This document shows positions 1-8,838 of a stretch of 64,000 nt of DNA, in pieces. Within the stretch, counting starts at the first letter, position 1. Every line of letters begins with the position of its first letter. This DNA is from Firmicutes bacterium UBA4795 (GTDB lineage Bacteria; Bacillota; Desulfotomaculia; Desulfotomaculales; Nap2-2B): the NCBI GenBank assembly GCA_002402825.1, contig DHGP01000018.1:1-64000 (forward strand), given 5' to 3'. Position numbers and translations under genes: made by a program. The notes under the pieces are model-generated. The model saw only the letters and a program-made list of their open reading frames with translations, was not told where the DNA came from and searched no databases.

Positions 1-54
1 AGCGTCTGACTACGGATCAGAAGGCTGGGGGTTCGAGTCCCTCCAGGCACACCA
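1..54 (+). tRNA. tRNA-Arg(ACG), 5' end cut by window edge
   Basis: The window opens inside a tRNA. The anticodon stem TCTGA/TCAGA encloses the loop CTACGGA, giving anticodon ACG (arginine, CGN codons). It is followed by a T arm with loop TTCGAGT, the 3' acceptor strand CAGGCAC, discriminator A and an encoded CCA. The D arm and the 5' acceptor strand lie before base 1. Confidence 0.9.
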
Positions 55-164
55 GAAAAATCAAGGGGCAAATAGGGGGTAGGCATATTATATTGTAATT
101 TTTTTATCGGGCAATAAGTAAGCGCTAGTTTATAATTGAAGGTATAACAACGAAAAAAATCTTT

Positions 165-190
165 AAACTCCTGGTAAGGGAGTTTTTTTT
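165..190 (+). terminator. Rho-independent terminator candidate
   Basis: AAACTCC (165-171) and GGAGTTT (179-185) form a stem with a short loop, followed by a T run. It could end the tRNA transcript or a transcript that began upstream of the window. Confidence 0.6.
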
Positions 191-293
191 GTTCAAAATT
201 AATTAGTATAGAAAAAAGAAGGATATTAGATAAAAAAGGCGTATTTTTAATATAAATAACCTTAAAATAACTGAAAATATAGGAGGGAATCTA

Positions 294-845
294 ATGTCAA
301 AAGTTAAAGTTCCTGTTAGCCAGGCTTATCGTTTGCTCAACATTGGTTGTGTAGCTTTGCTTACAGCCGCTCACGAATCGCGGCAAAGCGTAATGGCTCT
401 GGCCTGGCATATGCCTGTGAGTATTAAACCGCCTTTAGTGGCTATTGCGGTGGGCTTGACCCGTTTTACCGCTGAGCTAATCCAAAAAAGCGGCGATTTT
501 GCCCTTAATATCCCTGGCTATGGCTTGCTGTCCCAAACTCAATACTGCGGAACTGTATCGAGCCGTCAAGAAGATAAATTTGCCGGCGCGATGTTTACCT
601 ACCAGGCCGGAAACAAAGTAAAAGCACCGGTAATTTCTCAATGTTTGGCTCAGATAGAATGTAAGGTAGTTAATCAATATCTGGCGGGTGACCATTATAT
701 TTTTATTGGTCAGGTAGAAGACGCTGCTGCTGAAGAAGAATTCTTTGATGGGATGTGGAAAATAACGGCGGAGGAAAAAAACTTACCTTTTCAGCACCTG
801 GGAGGAACAAACTATCTTTTACCGGGCCGTAAAGTATTTCCTTAA
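294..845 (+). CDS. Flavin reductase-like protein (FMN-binding split barrel)
   Basis: A 183-residue protein resembling the DIM6/NTAB flavin reductase family, which binds FMN and often reduces free flavin with NAD(P)H. The family look is in the N-terminal SQAYRLLN...LLTAA strand, the W-H-M-P-V-S segment with PPLVAIAV, and FALNIPG followed by the C-G-T-V-S-S region that contacts flavin. Length is normal. The ATG follows an AGGAGGG ribosome binding site at the usual distance. It stands alone between the tRNA and spoIIIE. The physiological substrate cannot be read from sequence. Confidence 0.8.
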   Translation: MSKVKVPVSQAYRLLNIGCVALLTAAHESRQSVMALAWHMPVSIKPPLVAIAVGLTRFTAELIQKSGDFALNIPGYGLLSQTQYCGTVSSRQEDKFAGAMFTYQAGNKVKAPVISQCLAQIECKVVNQYLAGDHYIFIGQVEDAAAEEEFFDGMWKITAEEKNLPFQHLGGTNYLLPGRKVFP

Positions 846-1012
846 GTTAAGTTGCCGGTCCATAGAGGTTGCCACGATTTTGGTCGAACCACACCCTTTC
901 TGTTTTTAAAGTTAGGTTTAAAAACTTGTCATATTTTATATTTTATGTTAAACTCAAAAAAGGTTGAGAAAAGGTATTATTTGTTAAACAGACAGTTTTT
1001 AAGGAGGAAAAA

Positions 1013-3202
1013 GTGTTAATTAAACCATTGGGCGAGGACTTAAAATTTGAAATTTATGGTCTTGCCGTTATCACCCTAGCTATTTTAGCGCTAGCCAGTT
1101 TAATTTCCCCTCTTACCGGAACACTTGGTCAAGCCCTAAAACAAGGAATGGTCATGGTTGCCGGTAAAGGGGGGTATTTTATTCCTGTTTTAATATTTTT
1201 ATTGGGCCTAAAGATTATGCGGGAGAAAAGCCAGGTATGTCTCAATGCGCGTTTTTTTGGTTTTGGTTTGCTTTTTTTAGCTACTTTAATCTTTCTTCAT
1301 CTTCCTTATCCTCCAGACAAAGCCTTCCTGTTTGGCCAACAAGGAAAGGGAGGAGGTCTGCTTGGTGCGGCTGGATTTTATGTTTTGCAAAAAGGATTTG
1401 GGTTAGCGGGCAGCCGGATTCTTTTAGGGGCCCTGGGTTTTATTTCCCTTTTGCTTATTGCTAGTATGCCAACCGGCCAGTTAGGGCAGGATATTCTTAA
1501 CCGTTTTGTTAGTCTTTGGCGCCGGGGAGGGCATTTTCTAAGTAACTTTTTATTTGAAGAAATTGCCGGGGAAGAAAAAAAGTGTAAAGGAGCGGAAAAT
1601 AAAAACAGTCCTCTAACTGCTGTTGGGGCCCAGTCTGTTTTTTCAAAGAATGCGCTTGCTGGTGACTGTGAACCAAAAAGCACCTCCAGGGTAAAACAAT
1701 TTTTACCGCCAAACCTAAGCCAAAATTCCGGCGCCAAAGGGGTAAAGCAAACAACCTGTGCTTTAGCCAACGGGCAACCATACCGTCTTCCCACGCCAGA
1801 AATTTTGGCCAGCATTGTTCAGCCAAAAAGTAATGCTGCGCTGGATAAAGAAATTAGCGAAAAAACCCGGGTATTAGAAGAAACCTTAAGTAATTTTGGC
1901 ATTACTATTAAGGTTAACCGGGTTAACGTGGGACCAACAGTTACCCGTTACGAGTTTCAACCTCCCCCGGGGGTAAAAGTAAGCCGGATAGTAGGCCTGG
2001 CCGACGATATTGCCCTGGCTATGGCTGCTTTCCGCGTTCGTATTGAGGCTCCTATTCCGGGTAAAGCCGCCGTTGGTATTGAAATACCAAACCGCGAAAT
2101 ATCGCCGGTTTATTTGCGCGAACTTCTGGAAACTAAAGAATTTGCCAGTTCCTCTTCCAAGCTAACTGTAGTGTTGGGTCGGGATATTGCTGGCGCCCCG
2201 ATTATAACTGATTTAAGTAAAATGCCTCATTTGTTGATTGCTGGTGCTACCGGGGCCGGAAAAAGTGTCTGTATTAATACCTTAATTTCCAGCATTTTAT
2301 TTAAAGCTACCCCTGACGAAGTTAAATTTTTACTTATAGACCCTAAAATGGTAGAATTAACTATTTATAGTGATATTCCTCACCTGATTTCTCCTGTGGT
2401 AACAAACGTAAAAAAAACAGCCGGAGCCCTTCACTGGGCAGTAAAAGAAATGGAACACCGTTACGAGCTTTTTGCTGCTTGCGGGGCAAAAGACGTTACG
2501 GGGTATAATGAAATAATGCGCAAGCTTCCTCCTGAGAATCAATGCTTGCCTTTTATCGTGGTTATTATTGATGAATTGGCTGATTTAATGATGATTGCTC
2601 CTAATGAAGTGGAAGATGCTATTTGCCGCCTGGCTCAAATGGCCCGGGCGGCCGGTATTCACCTGGTTCTGGCCACCCAGCGTCCTTCAGTTGATGTTAT
2701 TACTGGTTTAATTAAAGCTAACATTCCTTCCCGGATTTCTTTTGCGGTTACTTCCCAAATGGATTCCCGGACCATTTTGGATATGGGCGGGGCCGAAAAA
2801 CTGGTGGGAAAAGGGGACATGTTATTTCTACCGATAGGCTCATCAAAACCAGTACGTTTACAGGGAGCCTTTTTAACGGATAAAGATATAACTACTTTAA
2901 CTAACTTTATTAAAGAACAAATGTCCCCTGTTTTTAATGAAGAAGTGACCCAAGTGCAACCAGAGCTTAAGAACAATAACGAAAAGCAAGATGACGAACT
3001 TTTTCCTCAAGCGGTAAACGTCCTTCTGGAAAATGGTAATGCTTCCGTCTCTCTGCTACAGCGGCGTTTACGGATAGGTTATTCCCGGGCGGCCCGGCTG
3101 ATCGACCTTATGGAAGAAAAAGGTATCATAAGTACCTACGAGGGTAATAAACCGCGGACCATTTTAGTGAATAAGGAGCAATTTAACCAAAAATATCACT
3201 AA
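1013..3202 (+). CDS. DNA translocase FtsK/SpoIIIE
   Basis: A 729-residue membrane-anchored DNA pump that moves chromosomes through the division or sporulation septum. The first ~165 residues contain about four hydrophobic membrane segments. A low-complexity linker follows, then the RecA-like motor with Walker A G-A-T-G-A-G-K-S at about 411-418 and the Walker B segment VVIIDELADLMM near 520. The C-terminal ~65 residues (LLQRRLRIGYSRAARLIDLM) match the winged-helix gamma domain that reads polar DNA motifs. Start is GTG behind AAGGAGGAA. Both the vegetative FtsK/SftA and the sporulation SpoIIIE roles are possible. Confidence 0.95.
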   Translation: MLIKPLGEDLKFEIYGLAVITLAILALASLISPLTGTLGQALKQGMVMVAGKGGYFIPVLIFLLGLKIMREKSQVCLNARFFGFGLLFLATLIFLHLPYPPDKAFLFGQQGKGGGLLGAAGFYVLQKGFGLAGSRILLGALGFISLLLIASMPTGQLGQDILNRFVSLWRRGGHFLSNFLFEEIAGEEKKCKGAENKNSPLTAVGAQSVFSKNALAGDCEPKSTSRVKQFLPPNLSQNSGAKGVKQTTCALANGQPYRLPTPEILASIVQPKSNAALDKEISEKTRVLEETLSNFGITIKVNRVNVGPTVTRYEFQPPPGVKVSRIVGLADDIALAMAAFRVRIEAPIPGKAAVGIEIPNREISPVYLRELLETKEFASSSSKLTVVLGRDIAGAPIITDLSKMPHLLIAGATGAGKSVCINTLISSILFKATPDEVKFLLIDPKMVELTIYSDIPHLISPVVTNVKKTAGALHWAVKEMEHRYELFAACGAKDVTGYNEIMRKLPPENQCLPFIVVIIDELADLMMIAPNEVEDAICRLAQMARAAGIHLVLATQRPSVDVITGLIKANIPSRISFAVTSQMDSRTILDMGGAEKLVGKGDMLFLPIGSSKPVRLQGAFLTDKDITTLTNFIKEQMSPVFNEEVTQVQPELKNNNEKQDDELFPQAVNVLLENGNASVSLLQRRLRIGYSRAARLIDLMEEKGIISTYEGNKPRTILVNKEQFNQKYH

Positions 3203-3432
3203 AATGATTTAAAATGGTTAAATTATGCCAGAATATTTAATATTTAAAAGCAGGAAAATAAGCACTCTTTAACAAATATATATTATTGTATTATTAAATA
3301 TTATGTTACTGGACATTAACAAGTAAATTTATTATTAAATAAATTATTAAGCAAGAAACACTTAATCAATTTATAAAAAAGGTTTAAAAAAGGTGGTATT
3401 TAAATTTTTTTTTAACAAGAGGGTATGAAATT

Positions 3433-4347
3433 ATGCTTAGACGCTTGCCAAAAATAAAAATAGCTTCAAGGGCAAGGATAATGTTTTTCCTGGTAGTTTT
3501 TATTTTTATGTTAACAAATTTAAGTGGTTGTATTTTAAAAGACAAAAGAGAAGTAAATGAAAAAACAAATTTAAACGAAAATAAATCATTTCCTATGGGG
3601 CAAAATACGAAAAGACAGCCTCTTTCAATAGCCGTTTTTTACCTTAAAATTTCCGATCAGGACGAATACCTGGTGCGGGAAGTTCACAAGCTACCGGATA
3701 CTAAAAATGTGCTGGAAGCAGCCTTGCAAGAACTTATTTCGGGCAAGCCGTTAACCCCAGGGGCTTATAAAGTGCTTCCTCCCCAAACAAAAATATTGGG
3801 GGTAACAGTTGAGGATGGTCTGGCTACCGTGAATTTTTCCCGCCAGGTGCTTGCGGCCAACGTGGGTTCAAAAGGTGAAGCATTAGGTATTCAAAGTATT
3901 GTTAACACCCTTACTGAATTTTCGGAGATACAAAGAGTATCTTTTTTGGTGGAAGGAAAATTGGATGACCGCACACGCGACTGGTGGGGGCACGTGGGAT
4001 TATATGAGCAGCCTTTTAAGCGTGATTTAACCTGGGTTTTCGAGCCGGCTATCTGGGTTACCCACCCGGTGGAAAATCAGGTAATAGGCGTTCCTTTACT
4101 TGTTAAGGGCAGTGCCAGGGTGTTTGAAGGAACTGTTGTTTGCCGTCTTTTAGATGCAAAAGGAAAGTTGTTGGCGAAGGAATTTACTACAGCCACCTGT
4201 GGCGCTCCCGGGCGCGGTGATTTTGAACTCCGTTTAAGTTTTGAACCATCTTTATCTGGAAATGGTAGGGTGGAAGTATTTTGGGAAAGCCCGAAAGATG
4301 GTAGTGAGCAGGACAAAGTAGTCATACCCATTCGCTGGTCTAAGTAA
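3433..4347 (+). CDS. GerMN-domain lipoprotein (GerM-like), spore germination/sporulation
   Basis: A 304-residue exported lipoprotein. The N terminus has a basic stretch, a hydrophobic helix and the lipobox L-S-G-C with lipidated Cys at about 33. Residues ~65-185 match the GerMN (sporulation/spore germination) domain, with LQELISGKPLTPG and VEDGLATVNFS. Residues ~205-300 (WVTHPVENQVIGVPLLVKGSARVFEG) match the Ig-like Gmad2 domain often fused to GerMN. Preceded by 230 bp of very AT-rich DNA with no gene. Found only in spore formers as a rule, supporting the organism assignment. Confidence 0.85.
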   Translation: MLRRLPKIKIASRARIMFFLVVFIFMLTNLSGCILKDKREVNEKTNLNENKSFPMGQNTKRQPLSIAVFYLKISDQDEYLVREVHKLPDTKNVLEAALQELISGKPLTPGAYKVLPPQTKILGVTVEDGLATVNFSRQVLAANVGSKGEALGIQSIVNTLTEFSEIQRVSFLVEGKLDDRTRDWWGHVGLYEQPFKRDLTWVFEPAIWVTHPVENQVIGVPLLVKGSARVFEGTVVCRLLDAKGKLLAKEFTTATCGAPGRGDFELRLSFEPSLSGNGRVEVFWESPKDGSEQDKVVIPIRWSK

Positions 4348-4377
4348 TAGGCAATAAAATTTTAAGGAGATTAGTTC

Positions 4378-4704
4378 ATGGCCAAGAAAAAGAAAAGTAC
4401 CAAAAAAGGATCTCGCCCCGCGTTAAGAAGACAGGTAGTAGAGGGCAAAAAACAAATAAAGGCGGACCATAGTCAACCCGTCAGTAAAATTACCCCCCTT
4501 GAAGTTAGTTCTCAAAAGAACGCCGGGCAAAGAAAAGTTCAAGTGAATCAAAAAATGGGTCAAAAAAGTGTTTTAGAAACCTTCACGGGTGAAAATACTG
4601 AACAGGTAGTGCAAAGGGTTAAAAAAGAAATGCTTTGGGTTGTTGCCAGTGTGGTTGTTTCTTTAGGAATTGGTTTTCTGGCCGGTAATTTCATTAAGCT
4701 ATAA
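4378..4704 (+). CDS. Hypothetical small basic membrane protein
   Basis: I do not recognise this 108-residue protein. It is lysine- and glutamine-rich for its first ~80 residues (starting MAKKKKSTKKGS) and ends in one predicted membrane helix at about 86-105 (WVVASVVVSLGIGFLAG). Start ATG follows AAGGAGA. It lies 30 bp after the GerMN gene on the same strand, so co-transcription is likely. A cytoplasmic basic tail on a C-terminal anchor is the most that can be said. Confidence 0.6.
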   Translation: MAKKKKSTKKGSRPALRRQVVEGKKQIKADHSQPVSKITPLEVSSQKNAGQRKVQVNQKMGQKSVLETFTGENTEQVVQRVKKEMLWVVASVVVSLGIGFLAGNFIKL

Positions 4705-4726
4705 GGTTATTAACCGTATTACTTCT

Positions 4727-5197
4727 TTACAAGGATAAATATTTCATTTTACTTTTTTTGAGCTCAGCCACAGTAAAAAGGGCGCAACAATTTTTTATTT
4801 CCGAAGCCCTTATCAAACGGTTAATTATTTCCTGACACTCCTGGTGTGTTTTTCCATGAATCATGGTATATAAATTGTAAGGCCACTTAGGTTGGGCCGG
4901 GCGGGCGTAACAGTGGGTTACTTCCGGAAAGGAAGCCAGTATTTTTCCCGCCTCTTTTATTTGCTCCTCCGGTACCTGCCAAACAACCATAGCGTTAACC
5001 ACATAACCAACCTGCTGGTGATTTACCGTAGCCCCAAAGCGGCGAATAACGCCCCGAACAGCCAGGTCTTTTATTTTAGTCAGCACCTCTTCCTCGCTTA
5101 AGTTTAATTTTTGGGCCAGCGCAAGAAAAGGACGGCTTACCAAAGGTATTTCCGTTTGCAGTTCCTGTACTAGTTGTTTTTCTATGGAGGTTAACAT
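4727..5197 (-). CDS. ahbB: Siroheme decarboxylase subunit AhbB-like (Lrp/AsnC-type fold)
   Basis: A 156-residue protein of the AhbA/AhbB (NirD/L/G/H) family, which decarboxylates siroheme at C12 and C18 to 12,18-didecarboxysiroheme. An N-terminal winged-helix-like half (LAQKLNLSEEEVLTKIKDL) precedes an Asn/Lrp-type ligand half. The signature is G-V-I-R-R-F-G-A-T-V-N-H...VVNAMVVWQVP and VTHCYARP with WPYNLYTMIHG. The RRFGA...NAMVVW pattern is nearer AhbB than AhbA. ATG follows GAGGATAA. Its partner ahbA lies 74 bp upstream on the same strand, separated by a structured 60-nt repeat. Confidence 0.85.
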   Translation of the reverse strand: MLTSIEKQLVQELQTEIPLVSRPFLALAQKLNLSEEEVLTKIKDLAVRGVIRRFGATVNHQQVGYVVNAMVVWQVPEEQIKEAGKILASFPEVTHCYARPAQPKWPYNLYTMIHGKTHQECQEIINRLIRASEIKNCCALFTVAELKKSKMKYLSL

Positions 5198-5210
5198 TTA
5201 TCCTCGTTTC

Positions 5211-5270
5211 GAGGAGCACTCAACCTCCGTTGATGGTAGTTTCTTTCTCTTAAGATTATTGAGTGCTCTC
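5211..5270. repeat. 60-nt structured element, copy 1
   Basis: Arms GAGCACTCAA (5214-5223) and TTGAGTGCTC (5259-5268) are perfect inverted repeats enclosing the core GTTGATGGTAGTTTC and CTCTTAAGATTATT. A second copy of equal length at 28794-28853 matches at about 51 of 60 positions. It fills the gap between ahbA and ahbB. Function unknown: a small mobile repeat or a structured RNA signal. Confidence 0.8.
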
Positions 5271-5271
5271 T

Positions 5272-5748
5272 TTATCCTTCCTCTTCAGCCAGGTTAAAGT
5301 TTACTTTAATTTTAAAAGTATGGGTGGCAGGCAAAGAAATGATTTCCTTAAGTCCTGTTTTTTGCTTTATTTTTTCCAATAAAGCAATTAATTTTTCAGG
5401 GGTCTTCGCCTGCAAGGTAAACCATATATTATAAGGGTGATTACGCAGGTAATTATGGGTTACTTCCGGGTAGCTATTTATGACGGCAGTAACTTGGTCA
5501 AGCATATTGGGCGGAACTTTAACCGTACATAATATTCCGTAATATCCCAACTTACCAGAATCAAATACCGCCCCTAAGTGTTTGATTGTCCCTTGCTCCT
5601 TCAAGCTTTTAAGGCGACGGATAACTTCTTCTTCGGTAACGTTTAACTGTTTGGCCAATTCAGCAAATGGTTCCGGAACCAGCGGGAAATTTTCCTGGGT
5701 TAAGTTTAAAAGTTTTTTGTCTAAATTGTCCAGCTCAGGCAGCTCCAT
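5272..5748 (-). CDS. ahbA: Siroheme decarboxylase subunit AhbA-like
   Basis: A 158-residue paralogue of the neighbouring ahbB product. A helix-turn-helix-like N half (AELAKQLNVTEEEVIRRLKSL) is followed by the AhbA-type signature GTIKHLGAVFDSGKLGYYG, then VTHNYLRNHPYNIWFTL, which carries the His and Arg region near the siroheme pocket. With AhbB it should form the heterodimer removing two carboxylates of siroheme. Transcribed with ahbB. A small family member acting as a regulator cannot be excluded, but the full ahb set in this window makes the enzyme role likely. Confidence 0.85.
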   Translation of the reverse strand: MELPELDNLDKKLLNLTQENFPLVPEPFAELAKQLNVTEEEVIRRLKSLKEQGTIKHLGAVFDSGKLGYYGILCTVKVPPNMLDQVTAVINSYPEVTHNYLRNHPYNIWFTLQAKTPEKLIALLEKIKQKTGLKEIISLPATHTFKIKVNFNLAEEEG

Positions 5749-6260
5749 AGCAGTATTAAATCCTTTACCATTATTTGTTTTAAAAAAGCTGTTTATAACT
5801 CAGGAAAAAAACTCCCGTCGGTGCATGTTACCAGGGAAATACCCTTTTGTCAAGGAATCTTGCCGGTGACCCCAAAAAATTCTTGTTAATGATCAAGAAA
5901 TTCTTTTGATGTGCCGGGCTTGGACAAAAGGATTACCCGAAAGGAAATATTAGAGGTAATACGCAAATCCAGAGAACGGGCATAACAAATCACTTGTGCT
6001 GACGGGCAATTGCCCGCCACACAGTTCAATCGTTCAGCCTGCGCTTTCAGTCCGCTATTTTGCCGTCCTACGCTTAAATCATCCAGTTGACTGGTTGATA
6101 CTATCCATAGCCGGTTTTCCTAGTTTTCTCTTTCGGAGAACGAGGCATTTTACGTTAAATTTTTTTTACTGTTCTTGTGTTGTCACAAAAAAAACATTTA
6201 GCCCGTAATATATTAAAGTCCAAAGATATTTAAGGTCTAAAAAATATTTTTGGCCTGATA
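5749..6260. other. Intergenic region, possibly holding a decayed gene on the minus strand
   Basis: Over 500 bp without a recognised gene. On the minus strand an open frame runs from about 6123 to the stop at 5886 (ends SKPGTSKEFLDH) but lacks an ATG. A separate short frame from ATG 6148 reads MPRSPKEKTRKTGYG, then stops. A 12-bp palindrome GGGCAATTGCCC lies near 6004-6015, and an AATTCTTG/CAAGAAATT hairpin near 5876-5904. No family recognised. Confidence 0.35.
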
Positions 6261-6300
6261 GTTAGCCTCAGCTAACATTGTTAGTCATTGCTAAATGTTA
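6261..6300 (+). promoter_or_regulatory. Candidate iron-responsive (DtxR/IdeR-type) operator pair upstream of feoA
   Basis: GTTAGC-CTCA-GCTAAC (6261-6276) is a perfect inverted repeat. A second imperfect one, AACATTGTTAG...CTAAATGTT (6274-6300), overlaps its end. They lie about 20-60 bp before the feoA start. TTAG-rich dyads of this type are typical DtxR-family sites, and Feo genes are typical targets. The regulator itself is not in the window. Confidence 0.6.
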
Positions 6301-6319
6301 ACAATCGGAAGGAAATTGT

Positions 6320-6562
6320 ATGGTGAAGAAAATTTTATTATCCGAGCTCCCGGTTGGGCGGTGCGGAAGGGTTGTTTCCTTACGGGCAAAAGGGATGAGC
6401 AGGCGCCGGTTGCTGGAGTTGGGTCTGGTACCGGAAACAGAAATAAAAACTATCCGTCATAGCCCGCTGGGTGACCCTACGCTTTTTAAGTTTCGGGGGT
6501 CACTAATTGCCTTAAGGCGAGAAGAAGCCCGCCAGGTTCTAGTTTCCCTGGAGTTATTATAA
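6320..6562 (+). CDS. feoA: Ferrous iron transport protein FeoA
   Basis: An 80-residue cytoplasmic SH3-like protein that assists the FeoB iron channel. Typical family features are LSELPVGRCGRVVSL at the start, RRRLLELGLVPETEI in the middle, and SPLGDPTLFKFRGSLIALRREEA near the end. Full length for the family. The start ATG follows GGAAGGA. It lies 49 bp before the feoB GTPase frame. Regulation by iron is suggested by the dyads just upstream. Confidence 0.92.
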   Translation: MVKKILLSELPVGRCGRVVSLRAKGMSRRRLLELGLVPETEIKTIRHSPLGDPTLFKFRGSLIALRREEARQVLVSLELL

Positions 6563-6611
6563 AAAATTAAGTAGGTCAATTGTCTCGATTGACCAGGGAG
6601 AATTAAACGAT

Positions 6612-7382
6612 ATGTGCTATAGTGAAGATCCTGAATACACCGGGGCGGCGGTAATTGCCCTAGTCGGCAACCCCAATACTGGTAAAAGCACTATTTTTAA
6701 CGCCTTAACCGGCCTCAGCCAGCATACGGGCAACTGGCCGGGCAAAACGGTGCTTAAGGCGCAGGGCACTTATGTTTTTCACGGAAAAAAATACGTGGTG
6801 GTCGACTTGCCGGGAACTTATTCCCTGCAGTCCGGTTCTGCCGAGGAACAGGTTGCCCAGGACTTCCTGTGTGGGAAGCGGCTTCAGGCAACCGTGGTGG
6901 TAACGGATGCTACCTGCCTGGAGAGAAATTTAAACCTTGTTTTACAGGTTATGGAGGTTACCTCCAGGGTTATTGTTTGCGTAAACTTGATTGACGAAGC
7001 CCAAAGAAAAAAGATTTTCATTGATTTGGACTGTTTGTCTGCTGAACTGGGGGTACCGGTGGTAGCTACGGCAGCCCGCAGCGGCACGGGGCTGGAAGAA
7101 CTAAAAGTTAAAATAGAAGAAATATCCTTTAAGCGGATAATTACTAACCCCCGCCGTCTGGTTTATGACCCGGATATTGAAGAGGCGGTCGCTTTAATAG
7201 AACAAAACCTGCCCGGGTCAGTAAAGGAACACTTTAACCCCCGCTGGTTTGCCTTAAGGCTAGTCGAAGGCAACCAAAGTCTTTTGAAAGAAATTGAAAA
7301 ATTAAAGTGGAGTGCGCCTTGTGAACCTTACCGAATCTCCTATTCGGGACCGGATAGTAAAAACCATATACCAGGAAGCTGA
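6612..7382 (+). CDS. feoB: FeoB GTPase part (N-terminal G domain of ferrous iron transporter)
   Basis: This 256-residue frame holds the cytosolic G domain of FeoB: G1 GNPNTGKS at 19-26, the G2 region with TGNWPGKTV, G3 DLPGTYSL near 65-72 and the NxxD-type G4 segment VNLID. The helical GDI-like region runs to ...PRWFALRLVEGNQSLL. The frame then leaves FeoB homology (tail ending SKNHIPGS) and stops, whereas normal FeoB continues into the membrane part. The membrane part follows in another frame, overlapping by about 60 bp. Either a natural split with coupled translation or a single frameshift. Confidence 0.85.
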   Translation: MCYSEDPEYTGAAVIALVGNPNTGKSTIFNALTGLSQHTGNWPGKTVLKAQGTYVFHGKKYVVVDLPGTYSLQSGSAEEQVAQDFLCGKRLQATVVVTDATCLERNLNLVLQVMEVTSRVIVCVNLIDEAQRKKIFIDLDCLSAELGVPVVATAARSGTGLEELKVKIEEISFKRIITNPRRLVYDPDIEEAVALIEQNLPGSVKEHFNPRWFALRLVEGNQSLLKEIEKLKWSAPCEPYRISYSGPDSKNHIPGS

Positions 7383-8652
7383 ATCCATAACCTCACGCGT
7401 GGTCAGGCGTAAAAAATCTGTATTTGACTGGGATACCAAGCTGGACGATATTCTAACTTCCTGGTGGTTTGGTTTGCCAATTATGTTTTTATTGCTTGGC
7501 CTTGTTTTTTGGCTAACCATTATTGGGGCAAATTACCCTTCTCAACTGCTGGCAAAAATTTTATTTTGGGGCCAGGACCAGCTTTCCGTTATTTTTCAGT
7601 GGTTTGGGGCGCCGCAATGGCTGCATGACTTTTTTGTGCTGGGGGTTTACCGCACCGTAGCCTGGGTGGTTTCCGTAATGCTGCCGCCAATGGCTATTTT
7701 TTTCCCGCTCTTTGCCTTGCTGGAGGACCTGGGTTATTTGCCCCGGCTGGCCTTTAACTTAGACCGCTTGTTTAAGCTGGCCGGTGCTCACGGCAAGCAA
7801 GCATTGACGATGTGCATGGGTTTTGGGTGTAATGCCGCCGGGGTAACTGCCTGCCGGATTATTGAGTCCCCCCGGGAAAGGTTAATTGCCGTCCTTACCA
7901 ATAATTTTGTGCCCTGCAACGGGCGTTTCCCTACTTTAATTACCCTGGCCTTTATATTTATGGGCGGTTTAGCCGGCGTGGGCGCGGCTTCGCTTACTGT
8001 GGCGGGTATTGTTATGACCGGTGTTGCCGTTACCCTGCTCACCGCCTGGTTTCTTTCTAAAACCTTATTAAAAGGGGTTCCCAGCACCTTTGCCCTGGAA
8101 CTGTCGCCTTACCGCTTACCTCAAATAGGCCGGACGATAATTCGCTCTTTGCTTGACCGCACTGTTATTATTCTTACCCGGGCTGTATTGGTGGCTGCTC
8201 CGGCAGGCGGGCTTGTTTGGGTTTTGGCTAACGTCCGCCCCGGGGAGCACAGCATTCTTGTCCAAGGGGCCGGTTTACTCCAACCCCTTGGTAAGGCGCT
8301 GGGTCTGGACGGTTTTATCCTGCTTTCTTTTATCCTTGGCCTGCCGGCCAATGAAATCGTTTTGCCTATATTGCTCATGAGCTATTTATCTGTCAGCTCA
8401 ATGGTAGAGCCGGACAATCTGCTGGCATTAAAAATGCTCCTGGTAAACGGGCAAGGCTGGACCTGGCTGACCGCTCTTTGTACCATGCTGTTTTCTTTGC
8501 TGCACTTTCCCTGCGGGACCACCCTTTTTACGATTTGGCGGGAAACTAAAAGCGCCAAATGGACTGGGCTGGCGATTATTATCCCTTTTATGGTGGCATC
8601 AATGGTTTGCTTTGCAATTAATTGGACGATCCGTACTTTAGGGTTGATTTAA
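7321..8652 (+). CDS. feoB: FeoB membrane part (nucleoside-recognition/Gate domains)
   Basis: About 443 residues forming the membrane pore of FeoB. It has a linker (SPIRDRIVKTIYQEAESI), an amphipathic DTKLDDILTSWWFGLP segment, then multiple membrane helices. Two Gate-type repeats are visible, one with CMGFGCNAAGVTACRIIESPRERL and one with GLPANEIVLPILLMSYL. The frame opens after TAA at 7303-7305. GTG at 7321 sits eight bases after GTGGAG, so it can initiate by itself (GTG 7312 is the alternative). It overlaps the end of the GTPase frame. Together the two give a complete FeoB. Confidence 0.82.
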   Translation: MNLTESPIRDRIVKTIYQEAESITSRVVRRKKSVFDWDTKLDDILTSWWFGLPIMFLLLGLVFWLTIIGANYPSQLLAKILFWGQDQLSVIFQWFGAPQWLHDFFVLGVYRTVAWVVSVMLPPMAIFFPLFALLEDLGYLPRLAFNLDRLFKLAGAHGKQALTMCMGFGCNAAGVTACRIIESPRERLIAVLTNNFVPCNGRFPTLITLAFIFMGGLAGVGAASLTVAGIVMTGVAVTLLTAWFLSKTLLKGVPSTFALELSPYRLPQIGRTIIRSLLDRTVIILTRAVLVAAPAGGLVWVLANVRPGEHSILVQGAGLLQPLGKALGLDGFILLSFILGLPANEIVLPILLMSYLSVSSMVEPDNLLALKMLLVNGQGWTWLTALCTMLFSLLHFPCGTTLFTIWRETKSAKWTGLAIIIPFMVASMVCFAINWTIRTLGLI

Positions 8653-8838
8653 TTCTGACTTCAAAAAAGCAATTAATATCTTTTAGGTATGAAATGCCCT
8701 TTTAGGGCTAAAAGCCCGGTAAAAATATTGTCCCATGTCCATAGTTGTTTTTTATGTTCATATTGCCTTAAAATAAGTGTAAAACGGGGGAAGATAATTT
8801 ACAAAATTAGTTTTCACACAGTTTGTGTCCCCTTGTCT

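Noticed and set aside
1378..1826. Long antisense frames within the SpoIIIE linker
   Set aside because: Opposite-strand shadows of a coding region, with no start signal and no family features.
6061..6148. Second RAYT remnant (MPRSPKEKTRKTGYG resembles the N terminus of some RAYT proteins)
   Set aside because: Only about 15 residues match loosely, then stops; too little to call.
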